Assembly: GCF_900099645.1 (NCBI RefSeq) | Contig: NZ_FMTL01000001.1 | Coordinates: 434,001-498,000 of the forward strand | Direction: 5' to 3' | DNA from: Pseudomonas peli | Lineage (GTDB): Bacteria > Pseudomonadota > Gammaproteobacteria > Pseudomonadales > Pseudomonadaceae | DNA length: 64,000 nucleotides | Shown: positions 15,893 to 26,037 of the stretch, in pieces | Layout: every line of letters begins with the position of its first letter | Numbering within the stretch: position 1 is the first letter of the stretch | Program-made: the position numbers and the translations under genes | The notes under the pieces: generated by a model | Seen by the model: only the letters and a program-made list of their open reading frames with translations | Told to the model about the DNA's origin: nothing | Databases searched by the model: none

Positions 15893-18241
15893 TTAGAACG
15901 TCTGACCGAGAGAGAACTGGAAAATCTGCGTATCAGCATCATCCGGTTTGATGATTGGCATGGCCAAGCTAAAGCTCAACGGCCCCAGGGCTGTGATCCA
16001 CGTCAAACCAACACCCACAGAGCTGGCCAAGTTGCCTGGATCGATGCTGCCGCACTCTTCCTGGGACTTGCCACAGTTGGTGTCGAAGACGTTACCCACG
16101 TCCCAGAACAGCGCAGTACGCAGAGAGCGTTGATCTTTCACGAAAGGCATGGGGAACAACAGCTCAGCACCACCTTGAATCAGTACGTTGCCACCAAAGG
16201 GCAGTGGGTCTTGGTCAGGGTCGAAGGCTGTACCAGGATTGATACCGCGGCTAGGCGTGCTACGCGGCCCCAGGCTGCTGTCCTTAAAGCCACGTACCGA
16301 GTTAAAACCACCGGCATAGTAGTGTTCATAGAACGGCAGATCAGAGGTAGAACCGTAACTCTCACCATAACCCAGCTGGCTGTGCAGACGCAGGGTGTAG
16401 GTGTCAGTCAGCGGTTTGAAGACTTGGCCTCGGTAATCAACCTTGAAGAACGACAGGTCACTGCCCGGCACCGTGGTTTCAAAGACCAAACTTTGCGAGT
16501 GACCACGGTTAGCGAGTACGCCGCGGTTTAGTGTCGACTCAGACCAACCGACCGATGCTTTGAGGTTCAGATAACTGTCCCCCTCTTGCTCGATAAAGTT
16601 GAAAATCTCATCAACCGTATACACACCAGTACCGATGCTGTCGTTCTGCACGGTCAGACCATAGGTCAGGCGCGAAGTATCACTGATTGGATAGCCGATA
16701 CTGGCGCCCACGCCGTAGCTATCCACCGAGTAGCTGGACACATCGGTGTTCAGTTCGTCGTAATCGGTTTCACGGAAGAAGGCGTTGTAGCCCAAACTAA
16801 CGCCATCTGGCGTCCAGTAGGGGTCAACAAAACCAAAGTTGTAGTTGCTCTGATACTCACTGCGAGTCAAGCCGACGCTGACCTTGTTACCCGTTCCCAG
16901 GAAGTTGTTCTGGGTAATCGAGCCACCGAGAATCAGACCGGCGTTCTGGGCAAAACCAACGCTGGCGGTGATGGAGCCAGAAGCTTGCTCTTCCACGCTG
17001 TAGTTGACGTCAACCTGGTCATCGGTGCCTGGCACCTGTGGGGTTTCGACGTTAACTTCCTTGAAGTACCCCAGACGCTCCAGGCGGGTCTTGGACTGGT
17101 CAATCAGGTACGTCGAAGCCCAGCCCCCCTCCATCTGACGCATTTCACGGCGCAGCACTTTGTCTTCCGACTTGGTGTTACCACGGAAGTTGATGCGATT
17201 AACGTAAGCTCGCTTGCCCGGGTCAACCACAAAGGTAATCGACACAGTGCCGTCATCATGAGCTTCTGGTACGCCGTTAACGTTGGCAAAGGTATAACCT
17301 TCATTACCCAGACGGCGGGTGATGAGTTCAGACGTGGTGGTCATCACTTTGCGCGAGAACACCTGACCTTCCTGAACCAGCAGCAATGCCCGTACGTCTT
17401 CTTCCGGAACCTTCAGTTCACCGCTGAGTTTGACCTCACGTACGGTGTACTTCTCGCCTTCGTCGACATTGACGGTGACATAGACGTGTTTTTTGTCCGG
17501 GGTAATGGATACCTGAGTCGAGCTGATATCCATATTGATATAGCCGCGATCCAGGTAATAGGAACGCAGGCGCTCCAAGTCGCCGGAAAGTTTTTCACGG
17601 GCGTACTTGTCATCGTTTTTAAAGAAGGACAGCCAGTTGGTGGTCTTCAGCTCAAACAGGTCAATCAGGTCCTCATCAGCAAAGACTGAGTTACCCACCA
17701 CGTTGATATGCTGAATTGCAGCAACGGAGCCTTCATTGATATTGATCTTTAGCGCTACGCGGTTGCGCGGCTGCGGAATCACTTCGGCTTCGATTTCGGC
17801 GGAATAGCGACCCTGCGCAACGTATTGACGTTGCAGCTCATTACGCACACCTTCAAGGGTTGCGCGCTGGAAAATCTCACCTTCAGACAGACCGGACTGA
17901 TTGAGACCTTTGAGCAAGTCTTCGCTGGTGATGGCCTTGTTGCCTTCGATTTCGATACTGGAAATCGACGGACGCTCAACTACGGTCACAACCAGTACGT
18001 CGCCATCGCGACCGAGCTGAATGTCTTGGAAAAAGCCGGTTTTGAACAGCTCGCGGGTCGCCTCAACCAGCGAACGGTCATCGGCTTGCGCGCCCACATT
18101 AAGTGGCAGGGCACCGAATACGCTACCCGCGGAAACGCGCTGCAGACCGGTGACCCGGATATCGGAGATGGTGAAGGACTCGGCGTGAACTTCGGTGATC
18201 ATCAGTGCGGCAAGCACCGCAGGTAGCAGCAGACGTTTCAT
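15893..18241 (-). CDS. bamA: outer-membrane protein assembly factor BamA
   Basis: Essential core of the BAM machine that folds beta-barrel proteins into the outer membrane; the P. aeruginosa homologue is Opr86. The start at MKRLLLPAVLAALM (782 aa) follows AAAGGA and gives a signal peptide cleaved near HA-ESF. Five POTRA domains occupy about residues 22-420 (the first begins FTISDIRVTGLQ). The C-terminal 16-stranded barrel contains VRGF (GGFNSVRGFKDSS) and ends in the sorting signal FSLGQTF with a terminal Phe. It lies directly between rseP and skp. Confidence 0.97.
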   Translation of the reverse strand: MKRLLLPAVLAALMITEVHAESFTISDIRVTGLQRVSAGSVFGALPLNVGAQADDRSLVEATRELFKTGFFQDIQLGRDGDVLVVTVVERPSISSIEIEGNKAITSEDLLKGLNQSGLSEGEIFQRATLEGVRNELQRQYVAQGRYSAEIEAEVIPQPRNRVALKININEGSVAAIQHINVVGNSVFADEDLIDLFELKTTNWLSFFKNDDKYAREKLSGDLERLRSYYLDRGYINMDISSTQVSITPDKKHVYVTVNVDEGEKYTVREVKLSGELKVPEEDVRALLLVQEGQVFSRKVMTTTSELITRRLGNEGYTFANVNGVPEAHDDGTVSITFVVDPGKRAYVNRINFRGNTKSEDKVLRREMRQMEGGWASTYLIDQSKTRLERLGYFKEVNVETPQVPGTDDQVDVNYSVEEQASGSITASVGFAQNAGLILGGSITQNNFLGTGNKVSVGLTRSEYQSNYNFGFVDPYWTPDGVSLGYNAFFRETDYDELNTDVSSYSVDSYGVGASIGYPISDTSRLTYGLTVQNDSIGTGVYTVDEIFNFIEQEGDSYLNLKASVGWSESTLNRGVLANRGHSQSLVFETTVPGSDLSFFKVDYRGQVFKPLTDTYTLRLHSQLGYGESYGSTSDLPFYEHYYAGGFNSVRGFKDSSLGPRSTPSRGINPGTAFDPDQDPLPFGGNVLIQGGAELLFPMPFVKDQRSLRTALFWDVGNVFDTNCGKSQEECGSIDPGNLASSVGVGLTWITALGPLSFSLAMPIIKPDDADTQIFQFSLGQTF

Positions 18242-18330
18242 GAAGTCCTTTCTTATTCCAACTGACAATAAAAAATCTGCCGCTTAGTGCGACACGTATT
18301 GTTCGTACCGAGAGCGTAATTCAGCAGTGG

Positions 18331-19683
18331 TTACAGGCGACCCAAGTCGTTTACCAGGGCCAGTAGCATCACCCCGATGACCAAACTGATGCCGATCTGC
18401 ATCCCCCAACCCTGTATCCGTTCCGACAGCGGGCGACCACGCACCCACTCGACCAGATAAAAAAGCAGATGCCCCCCATCCAGCACGGGGATAGGCAACA
18501 AATTAAGAACCCCCAGACTAATGCTTAAGTAGGCGAGAAATTTAAGAAAATCACTCAAACCTGACTCAGCAGAAGCGCCCGCCACTTTAGCAATGGTTAT
18601 CGGCCCGCTCAAGTTTTTTACCGAGAGCTCGCCAAACAGCATTTTCTTCAGTGAATTAAGGGTCAGAACGCTCATTGTCCAGGTGTTTTTGGCACCTTCG
18701 GCGATGGCTTCTAATGGGCCATAGCTGACTTCGCGCAACATCTCAGGCGGCCATTCGCCACCCGCGACACCAGCACCCAGGTAACCACTGAGCGCCTCAC
18801 CTTCACCGCGAGCGGCCAGAGTCAACGGCACATCCAGCTGCTGGCCTTGGCGCTCTACCCGCAAACTAATCTTTTTACCCGGTAAGCCACGCACTTGATC
18901 CACCAGCTGCTGCCAATCGGCCAAAGACTGACCGTCGAGCGCAAGCAGGCGATCACCAACCTGCAAGCCCGCAGCAAATGCCGGACCTTCAGGATCAAGC
19001 TGCGCCAGCACCGGCTGCAGAGCCGGACGCCAAGGACGAATACCCAATGAGGAGATGGGATCTGGCTCATCAGCACCGCGCAGCCAGTTATCCAGGACGA
19101 TCTGCCGAGGACTGTCGACCGAGGAACCCGGCTCGCGTACCGCGAGATCCAGCCGACCACTTTCACCCAGCCGACTAACCAGCTGCAGATTTACCGAAGC
19201 CCAGCCGGTGGTGGGCTCGCCGTCAACCGCAACAATCTCCTGCCCGACCTGCAAACCAGCGACATCGGCCAGACTGCCCGCTTCGACCGCGCCAATAACC
19301 GGGCGCACCTGCTGGCTGCCCAGCATCGCCACAACCCAGAAGAACAGTAGCGCTAGGAGGAAATTCGCCACCGGACCAGCCGCCACGATGGCAATACGCT
19401 GCTGGACTGACTTGCGATTGAACGACTGATCAAGCAGCTCCGGCGGCACATCGCCTTCGCGCTCATCGAGCATCTTCACATAACCGCCCAGCGGGATGGC
19501 GGCCACGACAAACTCAGTGCCCTGGCGGTCATGCCAACGCAGCAGCGGGCTGCCAAAACCGACGGAAAACCGCAGTACCTTGACGCCACAACGGCGGGCG
19601 ACCCAGAAGTGCCCATATTCGTGGATGGTTACCAGCACACCCAGTGCAACCAGGGTGCCGACCAACATATAAAGCGCACTCAT
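18331..19683 (-). CDS. rseP: site-2 intramembrane zinc protease RseP/MucP
   Basis: Inner-membrane protease that makes the second cut in the anti-sigma factor (RseA/MucA), releasing the envelope-stress sigma factor. The ATG at 19683, with GGAG upstream, gives 450 aa; a TTG one codon earlier is less likely. The zinc site HEYGH is at residues 21-25 in the first membrane segment. Two PDZ domains lie in the periplasmic middle (about 115-310), and the last catalytic Asp is in LPIPVLDGGHL. The dxr-rseP-bamA order is conserved. Confidence 0.96.
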   Translation of the reverse strand: MSALYMLVGTLVALGVLVTIHEYGHFWVARRCGVKVLRFSVGFGSPLLRWHDRQGTEFVVAAIPLGGYVKMLDEREGDVPPELLDQSFNRKSVQQRIAIVAAGPVANFLLALLFFWVVAMLGSQQVRPVIGAVEAGSLADVAGLQVGQEIVAVDGEPTTGWASVNLQLVSRLGESGRLDLAVREPGSSVDSPRQIVLDNWLRGADEPDPISSLGIRPWRPALQPVLAQLDPEGPAFAAGLQVGDRLLALDGQSLADWQQLVDQVRGLPGKKISLRVERQGQQLDVPLTLAARGEGEALSGYLGAGVAGGEWPPEMLREVSYGPLEAIAEGAKNTWTMSVLTLNSLKKMLFGELSVKNLSGPITIAKVAGASAESGLSDFLKFLAYLSISLGVLNLLPIPVLDGGHLLFYLVEWVRGRPLSERIQGWGMQIGISLVIGVMLLALVNDLGRL

Positions 19684-19704
19684 CAAACTTCTCCGCGTCG
19701 GCGA

Positions 19705-20889
19705 TCAGCGCCGACTCAGCCATTGTTCGGCCAGATAGCGGGCCCGACCATCTGCAGCCAGCACCGTATCCAGGCTCTCAACCGCCAGGGCGGGCTCAGC
19801 GTGCAAAACGTCTTCGATGATACTCGCGATCTCGGGAAAGCGGATGCGTCGCTCAAGGAATGCAGCAACCGCCACTTCATTGGCCGCATTAAGCATGGCA
19901 GGAGCAGTGCCGCCGGCCTGCGCCGCCTCACGCGCCAGACGCAGACAAGGAAAGCGCTGTTCGTCCGGCGCCTGGAAATCTAACCGAGCGACGGCAAACA
20001 GATCCAGCGGAGCAACGCCGGAGTCGATTCGCTCCGGCCAGGCTAGGGCATGACTGATCGGCGTGCGCATATCCGGATTACCCAACTGGGCCAGTACCGA
20101 ACCGTCGACATAATCGACCAGCGAATGGATCACGCTCTGCGGATGCACCACCACTTCAATTTGCGCCGGAGTGGCATCAAACAACCAACAGGCCTCGATC
20201 AGCTCCAGGCCTTTGTTCATCATGCTCGCTGAGTCGACCGAGATCTTGCGCCCCATCGACCAATTGGGATGCGCGCACGCCTGCTCGGGAGTGACTGCAT
20301 GCAACTGCTCCAGCGGCATTTCGCGAAATGGCCCACCCGAGGCGGTCAACAGAATACGCCGCACACCGACTTGCTGCAGGCCGCGAGCGTAGTCACCCGG
20401 CAGGCACTGGAAAATCGCATTGTGTTCACTATCGATTGGCAACAGCACAGCGCCGCTTTTACGCACAGCCTGCATAAACAGCGCGCCCGACATCACCAGA
20501 GCTTCTTTGTTTGCCAGCAGCACCTTCTTGCCGGCCTCGACCGCCGCCAGGGTCGGCGGCAAACCGGCCGCGCCGACGATAGCAGCCATCACCGCATCCA
20601 CTTCAGGATGCGCTGCCACTTCACACAACCCATCGGAGCCATGCAGCACTTGAGTGGTAAGCCCGGCAGCACGCAAGCCCTCCTGCAGGTGGCAAGCTTG
20701 CAGAGCCTGCGGCACCACAGCAAAGCGCGGGCGGTAGATCATGCACAACGCCTCCAGCTCAGTCAGACGACTGAAACCGGACAATGCGAATACTTGATAA
20801 CGCTCTGGATGGCGGGCGATGACATCAAGGGTGCTCAGACCTATCGAGCCGGTCGCCCCCAGCACGGTAATCTGCTGCGGATGACTCAC
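19705..20889 (-). CDS. dxr: 1-deoxy-D-xylulose 5-phosphate reductoisomerase
   Basis: NADPH-dependent step giving MEP in isoprenoid synthesis. The start is set at a GTG (20889) that overlaps the cdsA stop as GTGA, giving 394 aa beginning [17 protein letters not shown]. The upstream ATG adds only eight residues encoded inside cdsA. The Rossmann motif [15 protein letters not shown] and the metal/substrate segments ([39 protein letters not shown]) are intact. Confidence 0.95.
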   Translation of the reverse strand: MSHPQQITVLGATGSIGLSTLDVIARHPERYQVFALSGFSRLTELEALCMIYRPRFAVVPQALQACHLQEGLRAAGLTTQVLHGSDGLCEVAAHPEVDAVMAAIVGAAGLPPTLAAVEAGKKVLLANKEALVMSGALFMQAVRKSGAVLLPIDSEHNAIFQCLPGDYARGLQQVGVRRILLTASGGPFREMPLEQLHAVTPEQACAHPNWSMGRKISVDSASMMNKGLELIEACWLFDATPAQIEVVVHPQSVIHSLVDYVDGSVLAQLGNPDMRTPISHALAWPERIDSGVAPLDLFAVARLDFQAPDEQRFPCLRLAREAAQAGGTAPAMLNAANEVAVAAFLERRIRFPEIASIIEDVLHAEPALAVESLDTVLAADGRARYLAEQWLSRR

Positions 20890-21701
20890 AGCGAGCCCCA
20901 ACCCGCCAGCCATAGCAGCGCGGCGAACACAGGAATCGCCGCCGTCAGGCTGTCGATACGGTCCAACACGCCACCGTGGCCCGGCAGCAGATTACTGCTG
21001 TCCTTAACCCCGGATTGACGCTTGAACATGCTTTCGGTCAGATCACCGACAACCGAGATCAACACCACCACGGCGGTGCCGATCAAGCCCAGCAACAGAC
21101 TGGCAAACGACCAGTCACGGTAAATCGCCACGCCCACACAGATCAGCAGGGTCGCCAGCAGGCCACCGAACACCCCTTCCCAGCTTTTACCGGGGCTTAC
21201 CTGCGGGGCCAGCTTACGCTTGCCGAAGCGCCGACCGGCGAAATAGGCACCGATATCCGCGCCCCACACCAGCACCATCACCGCCAGAATTAGCCAATTC
21301 GCTTCAGGCCACTGTTTGAACAGCACCAAGCCTTGCCAAGCCGGCAGTAGAATCAGCAAGCCAATCAGTAATCTGATCGGAGCCTGAGTCCAGTAACGGC
21401 TGCTGGCTGGATAACCCAAGACCAGAAAGGTCGCCACTACCCACCAGACAACCCCTAACGACAACATCCAGGGCGCCAACGCTGGCAACAGATACAAGCC
21501 AAACAACAACGTAGCTACCAGCGCGGCGTAGGCCACGCGCTGCACCTGGGCAGTAAATCCTGCCAGCCGCGCCCATTCCCAGGCGCCCAAACTGACCACC
21601 GCGCCGATAAACAGCGCAAACAGCGTGCCATTGAGCAGAAAGAAGCCACCCAGGGCGAATGGCAACAGCACCAGCGCCGTGATAATTCGTTGTTTGAGCA
21701 T
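20886..21701 (-). CDS. cdsA: phosphatidate cytidylyltransferase
   Basis: Integral membrane enzyme making CDP-diacylglycerol, the precursor of all phospholipids here. The 271-aa product has about eight hydrophobic segments and the C-terminal CDP-DAG synthase signature around [20 protein letters not shown] and [15 protein letters not shown]. It overlaps uppS by 1 nt and dxr by 4 nt, within the pyrH-frr-uppS-cdsA-dxr-rseP run. Confidence 0.96.
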   Translation of the reverse strand: MLKQRIITALVLLPFALGGFFLLNGTLFALFIGAVVSLGAWEWARLAGFTAQVQRVAYAALVATLLFGLYLLPALAPWMLSLGVVWWVVATFLVLGYPASSRYWTQAPIRLLIGLLILLPAWQGLVLFKQWPEANWLILAVMVLVWGADIGAYFAGRRFGKRKLAPQVSPGKSWEGVFGGLLATLLICVGVAIYRDWSFASLLLGLIGTAVVVLISVVGDLTESMFKRQSGVKDSSNLLPGHGGVLDRIDSLTAAIPVFAALLWLAGWGSL

Positions 21702-22456
21702 CAGCTACGGGCCTCAGCAGCCACCTGATCGCTGGTTTTCCCAAAGCGACGCTGGCGGCTAGCAAAATCGGCCAAGGCTTTGCGCATGGCGTCGTGTTTG
21801 AAATCCGGCCAAAACAGGTCGGAGAAATACAGCTCGGTGTAGGCCAGCTGCCAGAGCAGGAAGTTACTGATGCGGTGCTCACCACCGGTGCGGATGCACA
21901 GATCCGGCAGCGGCAAATCGCCGGTTACCAGGCAACTCTGCAGCAATTCGGGAGTGATGTCCTCGGCGCGCAAATGACCGCCTTGAACTTCACGGGCCAA
22001 ACGCTGCGCCGCCTGAGCAATATCCCACTGGCCACCATAGTTGGCCGCCACCTGCAGGACAAAGCGTTTGTCGCCAGCAGTCTGCGCTTCAGCCTCACGC
22101 ATCGCGGCCTGCAACTCAGGGTGAAAGCGTGAGCGATCACCAATGATGCGCAGGCTGATGTCATTGGCATTGAGCTTCTTCGCCTCGCGGCGCAGCGCAC
22201 TGAGGAACAGCTCCATCAGCGCACTGACTTCCTCGGCCGGGCGCTGCCAGTTTTCACTGGAGAAGGCGAACAGCGTCAGCACCTCGACGCCCGCCTCGGC
22301 GCACACCTCGATCACCGCACGCACCGCATCGACACCGGCTTTATGGCCGGCCACGCCGGGCAGCAGACGCTTCTTCGCCCAGCGATTGTTACCGTCCATG
22401 ATGATCGCCACATGCCGTGGCACGGCGAACGGACTACCGTCTTTGGTCTTTTCCAT
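21701..22456 (-). CDS. uppS: (2E,6E)-farnesyl-diphosphate-specific undecaprenyl diphosphate synthase
   Basis: Cis-prenyltransferase that makes the C55 lipid carrier for peptidoglycan and O-antigen. In the 251-aa product the catalytic Asp is in IMDGNNRWAKK (near residue 20) and the diphosphate-binding region is RTGGEHRISNFLLWQ, followed by LYFSDLFWPDF. It overlaps cdsA by 1 nt (TGATG) and begins 16 nt after frr. Confidence 0.97.
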   Translation of the reverse strand: MEKTKDGSPFAVPRHVAIIMDGNNRWAKKRLLPGVAGHKAGVDAVRAVIEVCAEAGVEVLTLFAFSSENWQRPAEEVSALMELFLSALRREAKKLNANDISLRIIGDRSRFHPELQAAMREAEAQTAGDKRFVLQVAANYGGQWDIAQAAQRLAREVQGGHLRAEDITPELLQSCLVTGDLPLPDLCIRTGGEHRISNFLLWQLAYTELYFSDLFWPDFKHDAMRKALADFASRQRRFGKTSDQVAAEARS

Positions 22457-22472
22457 GACGATATCCTGGCCG

Positions 22473-23030
22473 TTAAACGGCCATCAGATCCGCTTCTTTC
22501 TGCTTCACTGCCACTTCGATTTCCGCGACAAACTTGTCGGTCAGCTTCTGGATTTCGTCGGCCGCACGGCGCTCTTCGTCTTCGCTGATTTCCTTCTCTT
22601 TAACCAGGTCTTTCAACTGGCTCAGGGCGTCACGACGAATATTGCGCACCGCCACACGACCATCTTCAGCCGCATCACGCGCCTGCTTGGTGAAGCCCTT
22701 ACGGGTTTCTTCGGTCAGCGCCGGCATGGAGATCAGCAGCAGCTCACCCAGGTTGGTCGGGTTGAAGCCCAGACCGGAGCTCTGGATCGCCTTGTCGACA
22801 GCCGCCAGCATGTTGCGCTCAAAGGCCACAACCTGCAGGGTACGGGCGTCCTTGACGGTGACGTTAGCTACTTGGTTCAGCGGGGTGTCGGAGCCGTAGT
22901 AAGGCACCATAACGCCACCGAGGATGCTTGGATGGGCCTGACCGGTACGGATTCGGCTGAAGGCATGAACCAGTGATTCCAGGCTCTTTTGCATACGCAC
23001 TTGGGCGTCTTTCTTGATCTCATTGATCAT
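22473..23030 (-). CDS. frr: ribosome recycling factor
   Basis: With EF-G it splits the post-termination ribosome. The start at [10 protein letters not shown] gives the usual 185 aa and is preceded by GAGGAAG; the longer frame adds five residues. Conserved blocks are [25 protein letters not shown] and [20 protein letters not shown]. It overlaps the end of pyrH by 11 nt, a sign of tight coupling. Confidence 0.97.
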   Translation of the reverse strand: MINEIKKDAQVRMQKSLESLVHAFSRIRTGQAHPSILGGVMVPYYGSDTPLNQVANVTVKDARTLQVVAFERNMLAAVDKAIQSSGLGFNPTNLGELLLISMPALTEETRKGFTKQARDAAEDGRVAVRNIRRDALSQLKDLVKEKEISEDEERRAADEIQKLTDKFVAEIEVAVKQKEADLMAV

Positions 23031-23769
23031 GTTTATCTTCCTCAATCAGAGTGCCTTCAGCGCCACCCACTACAACGTTTAGCAGGGCACCAGGCTTGTT
23101 CATGTTGAAAACACGCAGCGGCATATTATGGTCGCGGCACAGGCAGATGGCCGTCAGGTCCATTACGCCCAGCTTGCGGTCGAGCACCTCATCGTAGGTC
23201 AGGCGATCGAACTTCTCGGCATGCGGGTCTTTGAATGGATCGGCAGTGTACACACCATCCACCTTGGTCGCCTTGAGCACCACGTCGGCATCAATTTCGA
23301 TGGCGCGCAGGCAAGCGGCCGAGTCGGTGGTAAAGAACGGATTACCAGTGCCAGCGGCGAAAATCACCACCTCACCGGTTTTCAGATGACGCAGCGCCTT
23401 GCGCCGGTCGTAGTGATCGGTCACCCCAACCATGGAAATGGCCGACATGACGATGGCCGGGATATTCGAACGCTCCAGCGCGTCGCGCATGGCCAAGGCG
23501 TTCATCACGGTCGCCAGCATGCCCATATGGTCGCCGGTTACCCGATCCATACCCGCTGCGCTCAGCGCCGCGCCACGGAACAGGTTGCCACCACCTATAA
23601 CCAGACCGACCTGTACACCGATACCGACCAACTGACCGACTTCCAGCGCCATGCGGTCCAGCACCTTGGGATCGATGCCAAAATCTTCCGACCCCATCAG
23701 GGCCTCGCCGCTAAGTTTGAGCAGAATGCGCTTGTAGCGCGGTTGACGACCACTCATCTGCTGAGCCAT
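23020..23769 (-). CDS. pyrH: UMP kinase
   Basis: Hexameric bacterial UMP kinase; phosphorylates UMP for pyrimidine nucleotide synthesis. The start is at [17 protein letters not shown] (249 aa) with AGGAG 9 nt upstream; the longer frame adds 12 residues. Motifs: [33 protein letters not shown] and [13 protein letters not shown]. It follows tsf after a terminator and a 190-nt gap, which probably also holds its promoter. Confidence 0.97.
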   Translation of the reverse strand: MAQQMSGRQPRYKRILLKLSGEALMGSEDFGIDPKVLDRMALEVGQLVGIGVQVGLVIGGGNLFRGAALSAAGMDRVTGDHMGMLATVMNALAMRDALERSNIPAIVMSAISMVGVTDHYDRRKALRHLKTGEVVIFAAGTGNPFFTTDSAACLRAIEIDADVVLKATKVDGVYTADPFKDPHAEKFDRLTYDEVLDRKLGVMDLTAICLCRDHNMPLRVFNMNKPGALLNVVVGGAEGTLIEEDKHDQ

Positions 23770-23902
23770 TGCGAGTCTCTCCTGCGGCGTTTGAATTCTG
23801 TGCAAACCTTCGGTTCGCTTTTATCGAGCGCTTCGACAGCGCCATGAGTCATTGGTACCAAAGCACCAACCACTCCACAGCTTAGCTGCGCCCTCAATTT
23901 GA

Positions 23903-23936
23903 CAAAGAGGCCGCGCGCGTTAGCGGGCAGCCTCTT
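23903..23936 (-). terminator. intrinsic terminator after tsf
   Basis: On the minus strand the outer stem AGAGGC/GCCTCT (23930-23935 with 23906-23911) closes a GC-rich, partly paired hairpin and is followed by TTTG. It lies 24 nt past the tsf stop and separates the rpsB-tsf unit from pyrH-frr-uppS-cdsA-dxr. Confidence 0.6.
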
Positions 23937-23959
23937 CGGGGCAACAGCGGTTAGCCGTC

Positions 23960-24826
23960 TTACTGCTTGCTGGCAGCAGCTACTTGCGCAGCAACTTCTT
24001 CAGCAAAGTTGTCGACCGGCTTCTCGATGCCTTCGCCAACCTTGAAGTAGGTGAAGGAAACGATTTCAGCACCGGCTTTCTTAGCCAGAGCACCGACCTT
24101 GATTTCCGGATCCTTAACGAAGGCTTGCTCAACCAGGCTGGCTTCAGCCAGGAACTTCTGGATACGACCAGCAACCATCTTCTCGACGATTTCGGCCGGT
24201 TTGCCCTTGATCTTGTCTTCGTTGAGGCTGACGAACACGGCTTTCTCGCGCTCGATGGCTTCAGCGGAAACTTCCGAAGGCAGCAGGAATTCAGGGTTGC
24301 TTGCAGCTACGTGCATGGCGATGTCTTTGGCCAGGTCGACGGTGCCGCCCTTGAGCACAACCACAACACCGATCTTATTGCCGTGCAGGTAAGAACCCAG
24401 AACGTCACCTTCAATACGCGCCAGACGACGGATATTGACGTTCTCGCCAGTTTTGGCAACCAGGGCCAGACGGGCTTCTTCTTGAGCAGCGATCAGCGGC
24501 TCAACTTCGGTCATCTTGTCAGCAAAGGCTTTCTCGACGCTGGCAGCAACGAAGTTCTTGAAATCGTCCTGCAGAGCCAGGAAGTCGGTCTGCGAGTTGA
24601 CTTCGAGAATGACGGCAGTCTTGACATCTTCCTTGATGCTGATAGCGCCTTCAGCAGCCACGTTGCCGGCTTTCTTGGCAGCTTTGATCGCGCCGGAAGC
24701 ACGCATGTCATCGATGGCTTTTTCGATGTCGCCGCCAGCCTTGGTCAAGGCCTTCTTGCAATCCATCATGCCTTCGCCAGTACGCTCACGCAGTTCTTTA
24801 ACCAACGCTGCAGTAATTTCTGCCAT
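23960..24826 (-). CDS. tsf: elongation factor Ts
   Basis: Guanine-nucleotide exchange factor for EF-Tu. The start at [17 protein letters not shown] gives 288 aa; the longer frame adds 40 residues from the rpsB-tsf spacer. The UBA-like N-terminal domain contains [11 protein letters not shown]. The EF-Tu-contacting motif reads TDFL at residues 80-83, where E. coli has TDFV, a mild change that I believe is normal for the genus. It is downstream of rpsB across an attenuator hairpin. Confidence 0.97.
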   Translation of the reverse strand: MAEITAALVKELRERTGEGMMDCKKALTKAGGDIEKAIDDMRASGAIKAAKKAGNVAAEGAISIKEDVKTAVILEVNSQTDFLALQDDFKNFVAASVEKAFADKMTEVEPLIAAQEEARLALVAKTGENVNIRRLARIEGDVLGSYLHGNKIGVVVVLKGGTVDLAKDIAMHVAASNPEFLLPSEVSAEAIEREKAVFVSLNEDKIKGKPAEIVEKMVAGRIQKFLAEASLVEQAFVKDPEIKVGALAKKAGAEIVSFTYFKVGEGIEKPVDNFAEEVAAQVAAASKQ

Positions 24827-24950
24827 TTCAAAATCCTCTGGATAGGTTGTTAACCATTCCACCCGCGAAAACGGGCGCTCAATTCGTAACGCATTGCCGA
24901 CAATGACCAGAAACGATTGCAACTGCACGTCGACGATGGTTTTCAAGGTG

Positions 24951-24979
24951 GCAAAAAGGGGGCTAAGCCCCCTTTTTGC
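24951..24979. terminator. rpsB-tsf intergenic terminator/attenuator
   Basis: A perfect 14-bp inverted repeat, GCAAAAAGGGGGCT (24951-24964) and AGCCCCCTTTTTGC (24966-24979), gives a G5/C5 stem flanked by A and T runs, so it can terminate in either direction. In the minus-strand rpsB transcript it ends with TTTTT. Its place between rpsB and tsf matches the partial terminator known there in E. coli, which would set the S2:EF-Ts ratio. Confidence 0.85.
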
Positions 24980-25008
24980 GAACTAAGCAAACGCTAAGCG
25001 CGTTTTAC

Positions 25009-25752
25009 TTAGCCTTCAGCAGTTTCTGCAGCCGGGGCTTGCTCAACGAACTCGTCGGCGCCGCCGTTAGCGTTGGTGCGACCACGGATTACCGAGTCAG
25101 CCATTGCACCCATGTACAGCTGGATGGCGCGAATGGCGTCATCGTTACCTGGGATGATGTAGTCAACGCCTTCAGGGCTGCTGTTGGTATCGACGATGCC
25201 GATAACTGGGATACCCAGCTTGTTGGCTTCGGTGATAGCAATGCGCTCGTGGTCAACGTCGATCACGAACAAAGCGTCTGGCAGACCGCCCATGTCCTTG
25301 ATACCACCCAGGCTGCGATCCAGCTTTTCCAGATCACGGGTGCGCATCAGGGCTTCTTTCTTGGTCAGCTTGGCGAAAGTACCGTCCTGGGACTGAACTT
25401 CCAGATCACGCAGACGCTTGATCGAGGCGCGGATGGTTTTGTAGTTGGTCAGCATGCCGCCCAACCAGCGATGATCGACGTACGGCGAACCGCAACGTGC
25501 TGCTTCTTCAGCAACGATCTTGCCAGCGGAACGCTTGGTGCCCACGAACAGAATCTTGTTTTTGCCCGAAGCCAGTTTCTCAACGAAGGACAGTGCTTCG
25601 TTGAACATTGGCAGGGTTTTTTCAAGGTTGATGATGTGGATCTTGTTGCGCGCGCCGAAAATGTACTTGCCCATTTTCGGGTTCCAGTAACGGGTCTGGT
25701 GGCCGAAGTGCACACCGGCCTTCAGCATATCGCGCATGTTGACTTGGGACAT
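25009..25752 (-). CDS. rpsB: 30S ribosomal protein S2
   Basis: Small-subunit protein S2. The start at [20 protein letters not shown] (247 aa) follows AAGGAAC; the longer frame translates the 5' leader and is rejected. Conserved blocks are [21 protein letters not shown], here read as residues 20-40, [12 protein letters not shown] and [14 protein letters not shown]. It is co-transcribed with tsf and divergent from map. Confidence 0.98.
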   Translation of the reverse strand: MSQVNMRDMLKAGVHFGHQTRYWNPKMGKYIFGARNKIHIINLEKTLPMFNEALSFVEKLASGKNKILFVGTKRSAGKIVAEEAARCGSPYVDHRWLGGMLTNYKTIRASIKRLRDLEVQSQDGTFAKLTKKEALMRTRDLEKLDRSLGGIKDMGGLPDALFVIDVDHERIAITEANKLGIPVIGIVDTNSSPEGVDYIIPGNDDAIRAIQLYMGAMADSVIRGRTNANGGADEFVEQAPAAETAEG

Positions 25753-25904
25753 GATAGTTCCTTGATAAGTCGGGTTAGGCCTCCACGCATCCCGATCTCC
25801 AACCCGGCGAACTTGTCGCAAGGCACCCAGGAAACCGTGTCGATACGTGTGTGGGTTTAAGCTTTCGGGCACACAGCCCGTAAAGCGGCGCGTTTTATAT
25901 CATA
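25753..25904 (-). promoter_or_regulatory. rpsB promoter region and S2 autoregulatory leader
   Basis: The 5' region of rpsB. On the minus strand 25771-25793 reads as a GGGATGCGTGGAGG block followed by CCTAACCCG, with GGGA/ACCC-type pairing. This closely resembles the conserved gammaproteobacterial rpsB leader element through which S2 represses its own mRNA, as I recall it from E. coli. Further upstream are TATGAT (plus 25899-25904) and TATAAA (25894-25899) as -10 candidates, followed by a GC-rich discriminator typical of stringently controlled promoters. I see no good -35. Confidence 0.55.
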
Positions 25905-26037
25905 AAAGTCAGGACCAAGCTACTCACAGACAACAACATATGCAGCCAAGTTAGCCGCAGGTTTAACGTAGCGCTTATAGCTGGCGACTTGTAGCTGTTA
26001 AGATGTCGCCCTTTCTGTTCGCGTTCGAGAGCCGCAC

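Noticed and set aside
15851..17689. Several plus-strand frames of 130-370 codons opposite bamA
   Set aside because: All are antisense to the bamA POTRA and barrel coding sequence and have no recognisable motifs or SD.
24579..24590. TDFL instead of TDFV in EF-Ts
   Set aside because: Conservative change that I believe is normal in Pseudomonas EF-Ts; not evidence of altered function.
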